Of a stretch of DNA of 64,000 nt, positions 32,264 to 40,521 are shown one piece after another. The DNA lies in contig NZ_CP029487.1 of assembly GCF_002441855.2 (NCBI RefSeq), positions 3,100,001 through 3,164,000 on the forward strand. The letters run 5' to 3'. The first letter of the stretch is position 1; every line of letters starts with the position of its first letter. This DNA is from Eubacterium maltosivorans. Lineage in GTDB: Bacteria > Bacillota > Clostridia > Eubacteriales > Eubacteriaceae. A program made the position numbers and the translations under genes. The notes under the pieces were generated by a model, which saw nothing but the letters and a program-made list of their open reading frames with translations, was not told the DNA's origin and did no database searches.

Positions 32264-33883
32264 ATGCAGACAGTATTAGGAATTGATACGGGCGGAACGT
32301 ATACCGACGCCGTTTTACTGGAACAGAAAACAAAAAAAGTGTTAAAAAAAGCAAAATCACCGACCACCAGGGACAATCTGGCCGTCGGGATTGGAAAGAG
32401 TATCCGCGGTCTTGGCTTAGGCCCGGAGGATACCGTTGAGAAGGTGGTGCTGTCCACCACGCTGGCTACCAATGCTATTGTCGAGGGCGAAGGACGCCCC
32501 ACAGGGCTGATCATCATCGGCGAGCTGCCAAAGGGCGAGCTGCCCGACACACACAGGGCACAGGTTCAGGGAAAGGTCAATATCAAGGGAAAAGAGGTGA
32601 TCCCGCTGGATACGGCGCAGGTCATCGAAGCCTGCAAAGCCATCGCGCCCCAGGTGCAGGCCTTTGCCGTGTCCGGCATGATGAGCGTGCGCAACGCGGG
32701 TCAGGAGCTGGCGGTCAAAAACATCATTAAAGCGCAGTGCGCCCTGCCAGTGGTCTGCGGCCACGAGCTCAGCAGCCAGCTGGGGTTCCACGACCGGACT
32801 GTCACCACAGTCCTCAACGCCAGCCTGATCCCCATTCTCGAGGATTTTATCCGTGCTGTGGAGGTGACGCTGGCAGATCAGGGCATCGACGCGCCCGTGT
32901 ATATGGTAAAGGGCGACGGCAATCTGGCCAGCCTTTCCTTTATTCAGGAAAAGCCCATCGAGTCCATTCTGTCCGGCCCGGCCGCCAGCGTTATCGGGGC
33001 TTTGAGCCTGGCAGGCTGCGATGACGGTGTCGTTGTCGATATGGGGGGCACTACCACTGACAGCGGCATTGTCATAGACAACACCCTGACCCTGGCGCCC
33101 ATCGGCGCGCGCGTTGGCGACTGGCAGACCCAGATCGACTCTGCTCAGATCAACACCTGCGGGCTGGGCGGCGATACACAGATCATTCCAGTGGACGGAC
33201 GCCCCACCCTGACAGGGCGGCGTGTCCTGCCAGCCTGTCGCGGCGGCAGCGATGGGCTGACCCCTACCGATCTGCTGCACTACACCGGAGATTTTGAAGG
33301 CTGGGACCGTGAGCGGGTCGTCCGCGCCGTGGACGCGCAGACAGATAAAAACCCCGATGCCTATGTCGGCGAAGCCGAAGCGCAGATCCTGGGAATCATC
33401 AAAAAAGAGGTGCTCAGCCTGTACGAGGAGCATGCGGTTCCCATCATCGCCATCGGCGCGCCGGCCAAAACCTGGTATGAGAAAATTCACGAGGAAACAG
33501 GCCGCATTGTCATTGTCCCAGAGCACTACGAGGTGGCCAACGCTGTGGGCGCAGCCATGGCCGCTGTCGAGGAGCGCGTCACCGCGCTGGTGCGCCCCGA
33601 TGAGGAAAACGACGGTTATGTCGCCCATGTGGCCGGCCAGTGCAGAAGCTTTCAGGATAAAGCCGAGGCCGTGGCGTTTGTGCAAAGGGAAGCCGAAGCC
33701 CGGGCGGCCGCGGCCGCGAAAGCGCAGGGTGCTCCGGACATCAGCGTCCAGGTATTCTGCGACGACATCGTGGAGAAAATCGGCTGGCGTGAGCGCTATA
33801 TCGAGACCCGCGTAAAGGCTGTGGCCAAGGCCACCACCCTCAAGCTGAAAATGCAGGAAGAGAAGGACGAAAGACGGCCGTAG
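32264..33883 (+). CDS. Hydantoinase/oxoprolinase family protein (HyuA-like)
   Basis: A 539-residue ATP-dependent amidohydrolase-type protein. VLGIDTGGTYTDAVLLE is the N-terminal phosphate-binding loop, STTLATNAIVEG follows, and VVVDMGGTTTDSGIV begins the second actin-like domain. It is shorter than classical HyuA (about 700), lacking most of the C-terminal region, as in the compact group in Clostridia. No HyuB partner is next to it. It is divergent from the asparaginase gene. Substrate unknown; amide or lactam hydrolysis is inferred from the family. Confidence 0.8.
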   Translation: MQTVLGIDTGGTYTDAVLLEQKTKKVLKKAKSPTTRDNLAVGIGKSIRGLGLGPEDTVEKVVLSTTLATNAIVEGEGRPTGLIIIGELPKGELPDTHRAQVQGKVNIKGKEVIPLDTAQVIEACKAIAPQVQAFAVSGMMSVRNAGQELAVKNIIKAQCALPVVCGHELSSQLGFHDRTVTTVLNASLIPILEDFIRAVEVTLADQGIDAPVYMVKGDGNLASLSFIQEKPIESILSGPAASVIGALSLAGCDDGVVVDMGGTTTDSGIVIDNTLTLAPIGARVGDWQTQIDSAQINTCGLGGDTQIIPVDGRPTLTGRRVLPACRGGSDGLTPTDLLHYTGDFEGWDRERVVRAVDAQTDKNPDAYVGEAEAQILGIIKKEVLSLYEEHAVPIIAIGAPAKTWYEKIHEETGRIVIVPEHYEVANAVGAAMAAVEERVTALVRPDEENDGYVAHVAGQCRSFQDKAEAVAFVQREAEARAAAAAKAQGAPDISVQVFCDDIVEKIGWRERYIETRVKAVAKATTLKLKMQEEKDERRP

Positions 33884-33945
33884 GGGGCGTTAGCAGCAAA
33901 ATACGCGCGGCTTGAAATTTTTTAAAACTTTTTTCAAAAAAAGAC

Positions 33946-33973
33946 TTGCAATCTTTTGGAAAGCTGTTATAAT
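33946..33973 (+). promoter_or_regulatory. tRNA promoter
   Basis: TTGCAA and TATAAT are separated by 16 bp, 34 bp upstream of the tRNA. The preceding 60 bp (33884-33945) hold nothing else recognisable. Confidence 0.75.
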
Positions 33974-34006
33974 ATGAAAGGTAAGCACGACAGGTGCTCA
34001 CGATGC

Positions 34007-34083
34007 GTGCCACTAGCTCAGCTGGATAGAGCGTTCGGCTACGAACCGAAAGGTCGGGGGTTCGAATCCCTCGTGGCACGCCA
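34007..34083 (+). tRNA. tRNA-Arg (anticodon ACG)
   Basis: The 77-nt cloverleaf folds with acceptor arms GTGCCAC and GTGGCAC, discriminator G and an encoded CCA. The D arm is GCTC/GAGC, the anticodon arm TTCGG/CCGAA with loop CTACGAA (ACG at 34041), and the T arm GGGGG-TTCGAAT-CCCTC. ACG, read as ICG after deamination, decodes CGU, CGC and CGA. No integrated element borders its 3' end. Confidence 0.97.
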
Positions 34084-34098
34084 TATAAGCAGAAAGTA

Positions 34099-34125
34099 AG
34101 CGGGTTTCAAATGGAACCCGCTTTT
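34099..34125 (+). terminator. Terminator after tRNA-Arg
   Basis: AGCGGGTT pairs with AACCCGCT across an 8-nt loop, followed by TTTT. Confidence 0.85.
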
Positions 34126-34219
34126 GTTATTTTTTGGCGGCCACGAAGTTTTCACAATTTTCTTTTGTTTCAATACGATTCCCCGCCAAAAACACTTTTA
34201 TCTGCGGATGAAAAAAGAA

Positions 34220-34248
34220 TTGTCTGATTTGCTACAAAATGGTATACT
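34220..34248 (+). promoter_or_regulatory. Promoter of the LytTR response-regulator gene
   Basis: TTGTCT and TATACT are separated by 17 bp, 45 bp before the start codon. Confidence 0.7.
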
Positions 34249-34292
34249 TTCTCTGAAAAGAGATGCTCGATTTTAAGAAAGGCGGTGGCAGG

Positions 34293-35012
34293 ATGTACCG
34301 GATTGCTATCTGTGATGATGATGAAAATTTTTTGAACCAGCTGAGCCGGCATACAGAAACCATCCTCTGTGAAAAAGGGCTGATAACCGGCTCTGATTTC
34401 GAGATAGACTGCTTCTCCGAAGCCGGCGGGATACAGGAAAAAGTGCTGAAAGAGCCCGCCCGTTATCAGCTTCTGCTTCTGGACGTCGAGCTTTCCGACG
34501 AAAACGGCATGGCCCTTGCAAGGATATTCCGCAAACACGAGGTCACCTGCAGCATCATCTTTATCACGTCCTACCGCGACTATGTGTTTGACTGCTTCGA
34601 CACCCAGCCGCTGTGGTATCTGCTGAAGCCAGTGGATTTTGAAAAATTTAAGGAGATTCTGTTATCAGACTACCGCCGCAGCTATGCCGATACCCGCCTT
34701 GTCGTCAAGATCAACGGCAGAAAGATTATCATACCGTTTCAGGAAATCTACGCGCTGGAAGCGACAGAGCACCGCACGAGGATATGGATGAGCGACGGAT
34801 TTCGTGACTGGAACGGGGCGCTTTCCGCCCTGAAGCCACAGCTTCCCCTATTTGAATTCTGTCAGTCACACAACAGCTATGTTATCAATCTGGCCCATGT
34901 GAAGGAAATACAGCGCACGGAAGTTCTCATGGACAATGACCGGATATTCCCTGTCAGCCGCCGCTACTACGACAAAATCTTTGAGAAATATTTTACCTTT
35001 TTAAAAATCTGA
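34293..35012 (+). CDS. LytTR-family response regulator
   Basis: A 239-residue AgrA/VirR-type regulator. The receiver domain starts YRIAICDDDENF (acidic pocket) and has the phospho-accepting Asp64 in LLLLDVELSDENG; ITSYRDYVFDCFD and LLKPVDFEKF complete it. The C-terminal LytTR DNA-binding domain follows from about residue 135 (VVKINGRKIIIPFQEIYALEA, later CQSHNSYVINLAHVKEI). The ATG at 34293 is the first codon of the receiver fold and has GGTGGCAGG upstream. Its partner kinase is convergent at 35067. LytTR-like direct repeats lie at 37025. Confidence 0.9.
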   Translation: MYRIAICDDDENFLNQLSRHTETILCEKGLITGSDFEIDCFSEAGGIQEKVLKEPARYQLLLLDVELSDENGMALARIFRKHEVTCSIIFITSYRDYVFDCFDTQPLWYLLKPVDFEKFKEILLSDYRRSYADTRLVVKINGRKIIIPFQEIYALEATEHRTRIWMSDGFRDWNGALSALKPQLPLFEFCQSHNSYVINLAHVKEIQRTEVLMDNDRIFPVSRRYYDKIFEKYFTFLKI

Positions 35013-35016
35013 TCCA

Positions 35017-35072
35017 GCATAAAAAACGCTGCCTTTTTCCAGTCAAATGGAAGAAGGCAGCGTTTTTTATGC
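35017..35072. terminator. Bidirectional terminator, regulator/kinase
   Basis: A perfect 19-bp inverted repeat with core AACGCTGCCTT and AAGGCAGCGTT, flanked by A- and T-runs on both strands. Its right arm includes the kinase stop codon. Confidence 0.9.
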
Positions 35073-36959
35073 GTTGTCCTGCGGCATGAGAAGCGCTGTG
35101 CGCACCATGATGGTCCCCTTCTCCAGCTTGATTTGCAGGATACTGCTGTACTTTTTGGCAATGTCCGACATGGCTTTCATGCCATAGCCGTGGCCGTCAC
35201 CTTTATCACTGACGCAGAGTCCGCTCTTTCCATCCATCCGCAGCGGCTTCTCACAGGGGTTGAGCGTTTCCACGAACAGGTAGCGGCCGCGCACATGCAT
35301 GGTGAGCTCTATCCGCCGCTGTCTGTTCTTAGAAAGTGCGGACACTGCTTCGATGGCGTTATCGAGCATATTCATCAGAAGCGTGCAGAGGTCATTGTCT
35401 GTAATCGAGATACCGGCGGGCACCTCCACATGTAAATCCATCCGAATATCTGCCTTCTCTGCCTTTATCAGCGCCCGTGTTACAAGGGCGTTGACGACAG
35501 GATGCTCACACACCTTGACCGGCAGTATGGCTTCCGTCTCCTGCGTCAGCTCCCGCAGGTATGCCTCCAGCCGTTCACTGTTTTCTTCATGGTAGAGGTC
35601 CAGCATCGTGTGCAGATGGCGCAGCATATCGTGACGCATTTCCGCGATCTCCCTGCTGCTTTTCTGGATGCTCTGGATATTTTCGCTTATCAGCTCATTT
35701 TTTACAGTCATGACAGAAAGCTCACTCTGCATGTCCGCCGCCCTTTTGATGGTCAGCAGTAAGCTGACAGCCCCGCCAAGTATCAGCAGAATATCTCCGC
35801 AGTGTTGTAGAAGGAGATAAGACATGGCGACCGGGTGTCTCAGAACGCCCACAAGATTATTGTCGGTGTTTCCCGTCAGTTCAAAGCCGAGATAGACGAG
35901 AAGAATACCGGCAAGGACTGCAAAAAAAGCCGGCGTAAACAGACGGTAGACAGTATTGCGGTCACGGTATTCCAGAACCGCGAATACGACAAGGGCCAGC
36001 AGTGAGATATACAGCAGCGTATCGTAGGGATAGTAGGAAAGAAATGAAAACAGTTCAAACCCTGCCGCCAGATGAAACGTGGCCACCAGGCCCAGCGGCA
36101 CGATCAAAAACCAGCCATACCACTTCTGCCACCGCTTCATGTTCGCAAACAGATACAGCATGGGAAGTCCGGCGCACAGAGGGATCAGCAGGTCTGCTGC
36201 CGGGACGCTCAGGGAAAAGTGCGAAGCAAAATAAAACTCAAACCCCAGCAGCGTGCGCAGTGCCTGCACCAACGCCGCCGCTGTCAGCAGCAGGATAGAG
36301 CAGGATTTTTTGCCATGATAAAAATCATAGAGAAACAGTCCCAGCAGCAGCAGGGCAGCCATCATATAGGCCGCCGCAGGCATGGAAATACGGTTCGCGT
36401 CACTGATGAGCGTCTGCGTCTGTATGGCTTCGCTGGACAGCCGCACCATCGGCATACTCTTGTAGTCCGGCTCGCCGCCATAGCCGAGGGCGATTGTCAG
36501 CGTCTTTCCGGCATAATCCGGCGGCAGCGATACCCTGGCATACTCGCCCACTCCCTGTATGCCTTTGTACGCTTCTGGAAATTCCACAGCGCCGATCCGG
36601 TTATCGAGCGCCGGGTCTACGGTATAGAGAAGCTCGCCGTCCAGAAAAACGCTGCTTTGCCAGCCGGTCCCATCCAGCTCCAGAACCGTATAACCCGTCT
36701 CCTCCAATTCCCTGTCTAAAACCCTTGAAAGGTAGAGCGTTCCCCTTGTGCCGGGCAGCTCCTGTGTCGTGACATCCTTTCTGGCGCCGTTTTCCAATGT
36801 GTAGATGTCCCAGCCTCTGCTGTCCTCAAATACCGGGGTGAGGAACAGCTTCTCCGCGTCTGTATGAGTGTAGGAGCCGAGAAAGGAAACGCCAAGCAGA
36901 GTGATGACGGCAAAGAGCAGAACCAGCCCGCGTTTCCATTTTGACGTATTCTTATCCAA
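35067..36959 (-). CDS. GHKL sensor histidine kinase with extracellular and multi-TM sensor
   Basis: A 630-residue membrane kinase. Helix 1 (residues ~10-28) is followed by an extracellular domain of about 170 residues with a jelly-roll-like pattern (7TMR-DISM type), then seven or eight helices (~205-410). The cytoplasmic part has EIAEMRHDMLRHLHTMLDLY, where the HD motif holds the likely phospho-accepting His, and a GHKL ATPase with MLDNAIEA (N-box), GLCVSDKGDGHGYGMKAM (G boxes). It should phosphorylate the LytTR regulator encoded at 34293, although the two genes are convergent rather than in one operon. Confidence 0.85.
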   Translation of the reverse strand: MDKNTSKWKRGLVLLFAVITLLGVSFLGSYTHTDAEKLFLTPVFEDSRGWDIYTLENGARKDVTTQELPGTRGTLYLSRVLDRELEETGYTVLELDGTGWQSSVFLDGELLYTVDPALDNRIGAVEFPEAYKGIQGVGEYARVSLPPDYAGKTLTIALGYGGEPDYKSMPMVRLSSEAIQTQTLISDANRISMPAAAYMMAALLLLGLFLYDFYHGKKSCSILLLTAAALVQALRTLLGFEFYFASHFSLSVPAADLLIPLCAGLPMLYLFANMKRWQKWYGWFLIVPLGLVATFHLAAGFELFSFLSYYPYDTLLYISLLALVVFAVLEYRDRNTVYRLFTPAFFAVLAGILLVYLGFELTGNTDNNLVGVLRHPVAMSYLLLQHCGDILLILGGAVSLLLTIKRAADMQSELSVMTVKNELISENIQSIQKSSREIAEMRHDMLRHLHTMLDLYHEENSERLEAYLRELTQETEAILPVKVCEHPVVNALVTRALIKAEKADIRMDLHVEVPAGISITDNDLCTLLMNMLDNAIEAVSALSKNRQRRIELTMHVRGRYLFVETLNPCEKPLRMDGKSGLCVSDKGDGHGYGMKAMSDIAKKYSSILQIKLEKGTIMVRTALLMPQDNA

Positions 36960-37024
36960 CTGAGGACACCTCCTTTTTTATAAGGATAGCAGGAAAGCAT
37001 AGTGGATTTCAAGGAAAAATCTTA

Positions 37025-37105
37025 CCACTTAGGAAGAAGTTTCGACCAAGTAGGAATACCCCCCTTTTTTATGGATTGTTTTTTTGCTAGGATAAACTTT
37101 ATAGA
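37025..37105 (+). promoter_or_regulatory. Candidate LytTR direct repeats and promoter of the LRR protein gene
   Basis: CCACTTAGGAA (37025) and CCAAGTAGGAA (37046) are direct repeats 21 bp apart, i.e. two helical turns, the layout bound by LytTR dimers. TTGTTT (37076) and TATAGA (37100) follow with an 18-bp spacer. The repeats lie 20 bp upstream of the -35 box and are also close to the kinase start. Confidence 0.55.
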
Positions 37106-37202
37106 CGTGCCGGCTCAAACGCCAGGCGCAGCCCGGGAACAGGACAGCAGGCTGTGCCTGAAACCTGCACGGTAAAAGGAATAGAGAGGAAGATTAGGGA
37201 AG

Positions 37203-39668
37203 ATGAACAACAGGAAGAAACAAATGGCGGCAGTGGCAATGACAGCGGTTTTCAGTGTTTTTACGGCCCTGAGCCCAGTCACTGTCAGGGCAGGAGAAAG
37301 CGCCCCTGCGCCCGCGCAGACTGCCATACAGACGAACGGCGCAGAGCCAGGTGAAAAGGAACCGGCTCCGGCCACAAAGGCCGGGGATGTTGCGATCAAT
37401 GAAGAAAATTTTCCAGATCCAGCGTTTCGCGAGTATGTGAAAAGATATGACAAAAACAACGACGGTAGCTTATCGGCAGCTGAAATAGCAAAAGTTAAAG
37501 TCATACAGAGACTTTTTGAAGTCACAGGCCTTAAAGACCTTAAAGGCATTGAGTTTTTTACTGCTTTGACAGAACTGAAATGTATGAATACAGAAATAAC
37601 GGAATTGGATGTCAGCAGGAATACGGCGTTGACCTACTTGGACTGTGATGGTACAAAAATAACGGAATTGAATGTCGGCGAGAATACCGCTCTGGAAAAC
37701 TTGTATTGCAACAACACCGGAATAACGAGCCTTGATATCAGAAAGAATAAAGCGCTGAAAATTTTGTGGTGCTACAACACCGGAATAGAAAGTCTTAATG
37801 TCAGCGAGAATACTGATTTGACAACCTTGGACTGTAGTGGTACAAAAATAACAGCGTTGAATGTCGGCGAGAATACGGCTTTGACAAACTTGTATTGCAG
37901 AGACACCGGAATAACAAGTCTTGATATCAGCGAGAATACGGCGTTGAAAAAATTGTATTGCAGCAACACCGGAATAGCAAGTCTCGATGTCAGCAAGAAT
38001 ACGGCTTTGGAAGAATTGAGATGTACCGGCTGTCCGCTGGCATGGCTGGATGTCAGCAACACGCATTTAAGTACTTTTGATAAACCAGACCCCTCGTCCA
38101 TCGTCTTAACCTTGGGCGCTGGTGAAGACTCGTTTTCTATTGAAGAGAAGCTTCCCGGGCTTGATATCAATAGGTTATCAGAGTTAAGCGGAGCAAGCGT
38201 TAGCAATGGCAGATTCACCAATTACAGCAGTGACACGCCGATCAAGTATATCTATGATTGCGGCAATGGAGAAAAATTAAAGGTCGAAATCACCCTGAAA
38301 GGGCTTAAGACAGCCAGCTCCATAAGCATAACCGAGAACCTGGGTAAGACCTATGACGGGCAGTCTGTCAGCAGCACACCGGCTGTCACAAAGACCGGCA
38401 GCACTGGCGCCGTTTCCTATAAATGGGAAAAACAGAAGGAGGACGCCAGCTGGGAAGAAATTGCAGCGGCTCCTGCAGATGCTGGAACCTACCGCGTGAC
38501 GGCAGCCGTCGCGGCCGATGACAACCATCAAGGGGCGACGTCTGACGCAGAGGAATTTACGATTTCCAAAGCTATAATGACAAATACAGACATAGAAATA
38601 CCAATTGAGCTGAAAGGTAACGATGGTAAAGAATTGTCTACGGTCACGCTCCCTGCCGGCTGGACATGGGCAGACGGCACACAGGAGCTGACGCACAGCA
38701 ATAGCGGCTATGAGGCAAGGCTTACCGTCGATGACAGCAACTACGACTACACAAGCGTCAGCCGTTATAACAGCAGCGGTCATTATGTGGCAAGAACCCT
38801 GCAAGTAGCCGTACCAATGTCAGAGAGCCAGATTACCATTACCGAGAACCTGAGTAAGACCTATGACGGGCAGCCTGTCAACGATACGCCGGCTGTCACA
38901 AAGACAGGCAGCACTGGCCAAGTTTCCTATAAATGGGAAAAGCAAAAGGATGATCTTAGCTGGGAAGAAACTACAGCAGCGCCTGAAAGCGCCGGAACCT
39001 ACCGTGTGACGGCCACTGTCGCGGCCGATGACAACCATCAATCGGCGACGTCTGACGCAGAGGAATTTACGATTTCCAAAGCAGCGAATGCATGGACAGG
39101 CGCACTTGACATTTCCGACTGGACCTATGGCGCCCCGCCGAATACGGCGGCTGCCGGCTTTCGATTTGGACAGCCGCGCTATCTCTACAGCGACAGGGCG
39201 GATGGCATATTCACCGAGGCGGTACCGACCAATGCCGGGACATGGTATATGAAGGCCGTCGTTGACGGCACGGATGATTACGAAGGCGCAGAAAGTGAAG
39301 CGATTTCCTTTGTGATTGAGCCAAAGAGCGCGGCGGCAGACAGCCAGATAACCGTACCGGAGATCGGCGCAGACACTGATCTCAAGCATCTGACGCTGAA
39401 AGACGGCGATCAGGTGCTGGTGCAGGGAAAAGACTATGATGTGACGACGATGCAGGACGGAGACACAGTCACGGTCACTATCACATTCAAGGGCAACTAC
39501 ACAGGAGCGATGACAACAACCTATACGCTGAGTGATAAGAAGCCAGAGGATAACGCCGGTGCCGGCAGCGATAAAAACAAAGACACAACGTCTGATAAAA
39601 ACAGCGCCGGGAATGGCGCTGTAAAAACAGGCTACAGGGCAGATACGGACTTATGGGGATCCTTGTGA
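37203..39668 (+). CDS. Secreted Cys-ladder LRR surface protein, C-terminus lost by frameshift
   Basis: An 821-residue exported protein. A signal peptide (residues 1-30, AAVAMTAVFSVFTALSPV) is followed by an acidic Pro-rich linker and an EF-hand-like loop, DKNNDGSLSAAE. Eight 21-residue leucine-rich repeats (about 118-286) each place a Cys at the same position (LTxLDCxGTKI..LNVxENTA), the cysteine-ladder pattern of internalin J. Two MBG/Ig-like repeats (about 368-457 and 540-627) share KTYDG..V..TPAVTKTGSTG. The frame ends at 39668 just after VKTGYRADTDL. One base change restores a further ~21 residues with a hydrophobic helix and KKRKEE tail. Likely adhesin or cell-wall protein; now possibly released. 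Confidence 0.82.
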   Translation: MNNRKKQMAAVAMTAVFSVFTALSPVTVRAGESAPAPAQTAIQTNGAEPGEKEPAPATKAGDVAINEENFPDPAFREYVKRYDKNNDGSLSAAEIAKVKVIQRLFEVTGLKDLKGIEFFTALTELKCMNTEITELDVSRNTALTYLDCDGTKITELNVGENTALENLYCNNTGITSLDIRKNKALKILWCYNTGIESLNVSENTDLTTLDCSGTKITALNVGENTALTNLYCRDTGITSLDISENTALKKLYCSNTGIASLDVSKNTALEELRCTGCPLAWLDVSNTHLSTFDKPDPSSIVLTLGAGEDSFSIEEKLPGLDINRLSELSGASVSNGRFTNYSSDTPIKYIYDCGNGEKLKVEITLKGLKTASSISITENLGKTYDGQSVSSTPAVTKTGSTGAVSYKWEKQKEDASWEEIAAAPADAGTYRVTAAVAADDNHQGATSDAEEFTISKAIMTNTDIEIPIELKGNDGKELSTVTLPAGWTWADGTQELTHSNSGYEARLTVDDSNYDYTSVSRYNSSGHYVARTLQVAVPMSESQITITENLSKTYDGQPVNDTPAVTKTGSTGQVSYKWEKQKDDLSWEETTAAPESAGTYRVTATVAADDNHQSATSDAEEFTISKAANAWTGALDISDWTYGAPPNTAAAGFRFGQPRYLYSDRADGIFTEAVPTNAGTWYMKAVVDGTDDYEGAESEAISFVIEPKSAAADSQITVPEIGADTDLKHLTLKDGDQVLVQGKDYDVTTMQDGDTVTVTITFKGNYTGAMTTTYTLSDKKPEDNAGAGSDKNKDTTSDKNSAGNGAVKTGYRADTDLWGSL

Positions 39669-39733
39669 TCTCCGGCGGTTTGCTGGCCATCCTGGCGGCT
39701 AAAAAGCGTAAGGAAGAAAAAGAAGATAAGTAG
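39651..39733 (+). other. Out-of-frame membrane anchor of the LRR protein
   Basis: In the +2 frame relative to the LRR gene the DNA encodes GILVISGGLLAILAAKKRK plus an acidic-basic tail, a typical C-terminal sorting anchor. Inserting one A so that TTATGG reads TTAATGG joins it to the upstream ...ADTDL. The gene would then end at 39733. Confidence 0.75.
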
Positions 39734-39755
39734 GTAACGCCGTATAAAGCGAGCG

Positions 39756-40376
39756 TTAAAACTGGACGTTCTCAACCTCGACATTTTCAGCGCCGCCCTT
39801 TAGACAAACGGCCAGAGAATATTCGGGATAAAAAGGGATGAGCAGCGGCGTGTATCCGGTGTCGGTATCGAACTGCGGGCCATTTTCGGTGAGCGAAATG
39901 GAAAAAGAGGAGGAAGGCATCGAAAAACCCATTCCCACTGCTTTCATGTAGCTTTCCTTCAGGCTCCAGAGGGAATAAAAGGTCTCCTTTAGCGGTCTGC
40001 AGCTTTTTAAATACTGCTGCTCTGATACGTGAAATGCAATTCTGGACAGGGAAATATAATCGCCCTCTTCGTGATACTGGATATCGACGCCCACCGCCCG
40101 GGCGGATAATGCGAGAACGACATAATCGCCTGAATGGGAGAGATTAAAACAGAGGCCGTCTTTTATGAAAGGCTTGCCATAGGTATTATAAAAAACACGG
40201 CTGTCATAATCTGCGCCAAAACAATGCGTTAAGAGAAGCCGCCCTCCCAGGCACCGCAGTTTGTCTTCTGGCCGAAGGAAGGAATTGATCTTAGACCGCT
40301 GGCTTTGAGGAAGACGCTGAAGAAGAGAAGTGGTGTCTGAAGGAAAATCTTGTATATTGCAGTAGAATATTTTCAT
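39756..40376 (-). CDS. Sfp-type 4'-phosphopantetheinyl transferase
   Basis: A 206-residue enzyme that attaches the phosphopantetheine arm to carrier domains. AVGVDIQ near residue 93 and WSLKESYMKAVGMGF near 133 are the two magnesium and CoA motifs; the first has Gln where most Sfp proteins have Glu. LNLSHSGDYVVLALS precedes them. It is divergent from the NRPS operon (145 bp AT-rich gap with several TATAAT-like boxes) and almost certainly activates the three PCP domains of that synthetase. Confidence 0.9.
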   Translation of the reverse strand: MKIFYCNIQDFPSDTTSLLQRLPQSQRSKINSFLRPEDKLRCLGGRLLLTHCFGADYDSRVFYNTYGKPFIKDGLCFNLSHSGDYVVLALSARAVGVDIQYHEEGDYISLSRIAFHVSEQQYLKSCRPLKETFYSLWSLKESYMKAVGMGFSMPSSSFSISLTENGPQFDTDTGYTPLLIPFYPEYSLAVCLKGGAENVEVENVQF

Positions 40377-40521
40377 TTTTTAACTCCCGGCAGGCGTTCT
40401 GGTTTTAAAGGCCAGCTTATAATCAATTCGAAAAATTAAGCAAACTTGCATTTGTTATATTATAATACCACAATATGTTATAATATTCATAAAAAAATGC
40501 GGATAAAAGAAAGGATGGAGA

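Noticed and set aside
32417-33685. A 422-codon open frame on the minus strand
   Set aside because: It lies wholly antisense to the hydantoinase/oxoprolinase gene, has no ribosome site and gives a His/Gly/Gln-rich product of no family; it is a frame shadow of a GC-rich gene.
34007-34125. tRNA-Arg as attachment site of an integrated element
   Set aside because: No repeat of the tRNA 3' end, integrase or phage gene occurs within the window.
37556-38060. Regular ~63-bp repeats that might be a CRISPR array or minisatellite
   Set aside because: The period equals 21 codons and encodes the leucine-rich repeats; unit sequences vary at the coding level. No CRISPR array or cas gene is present in the window.
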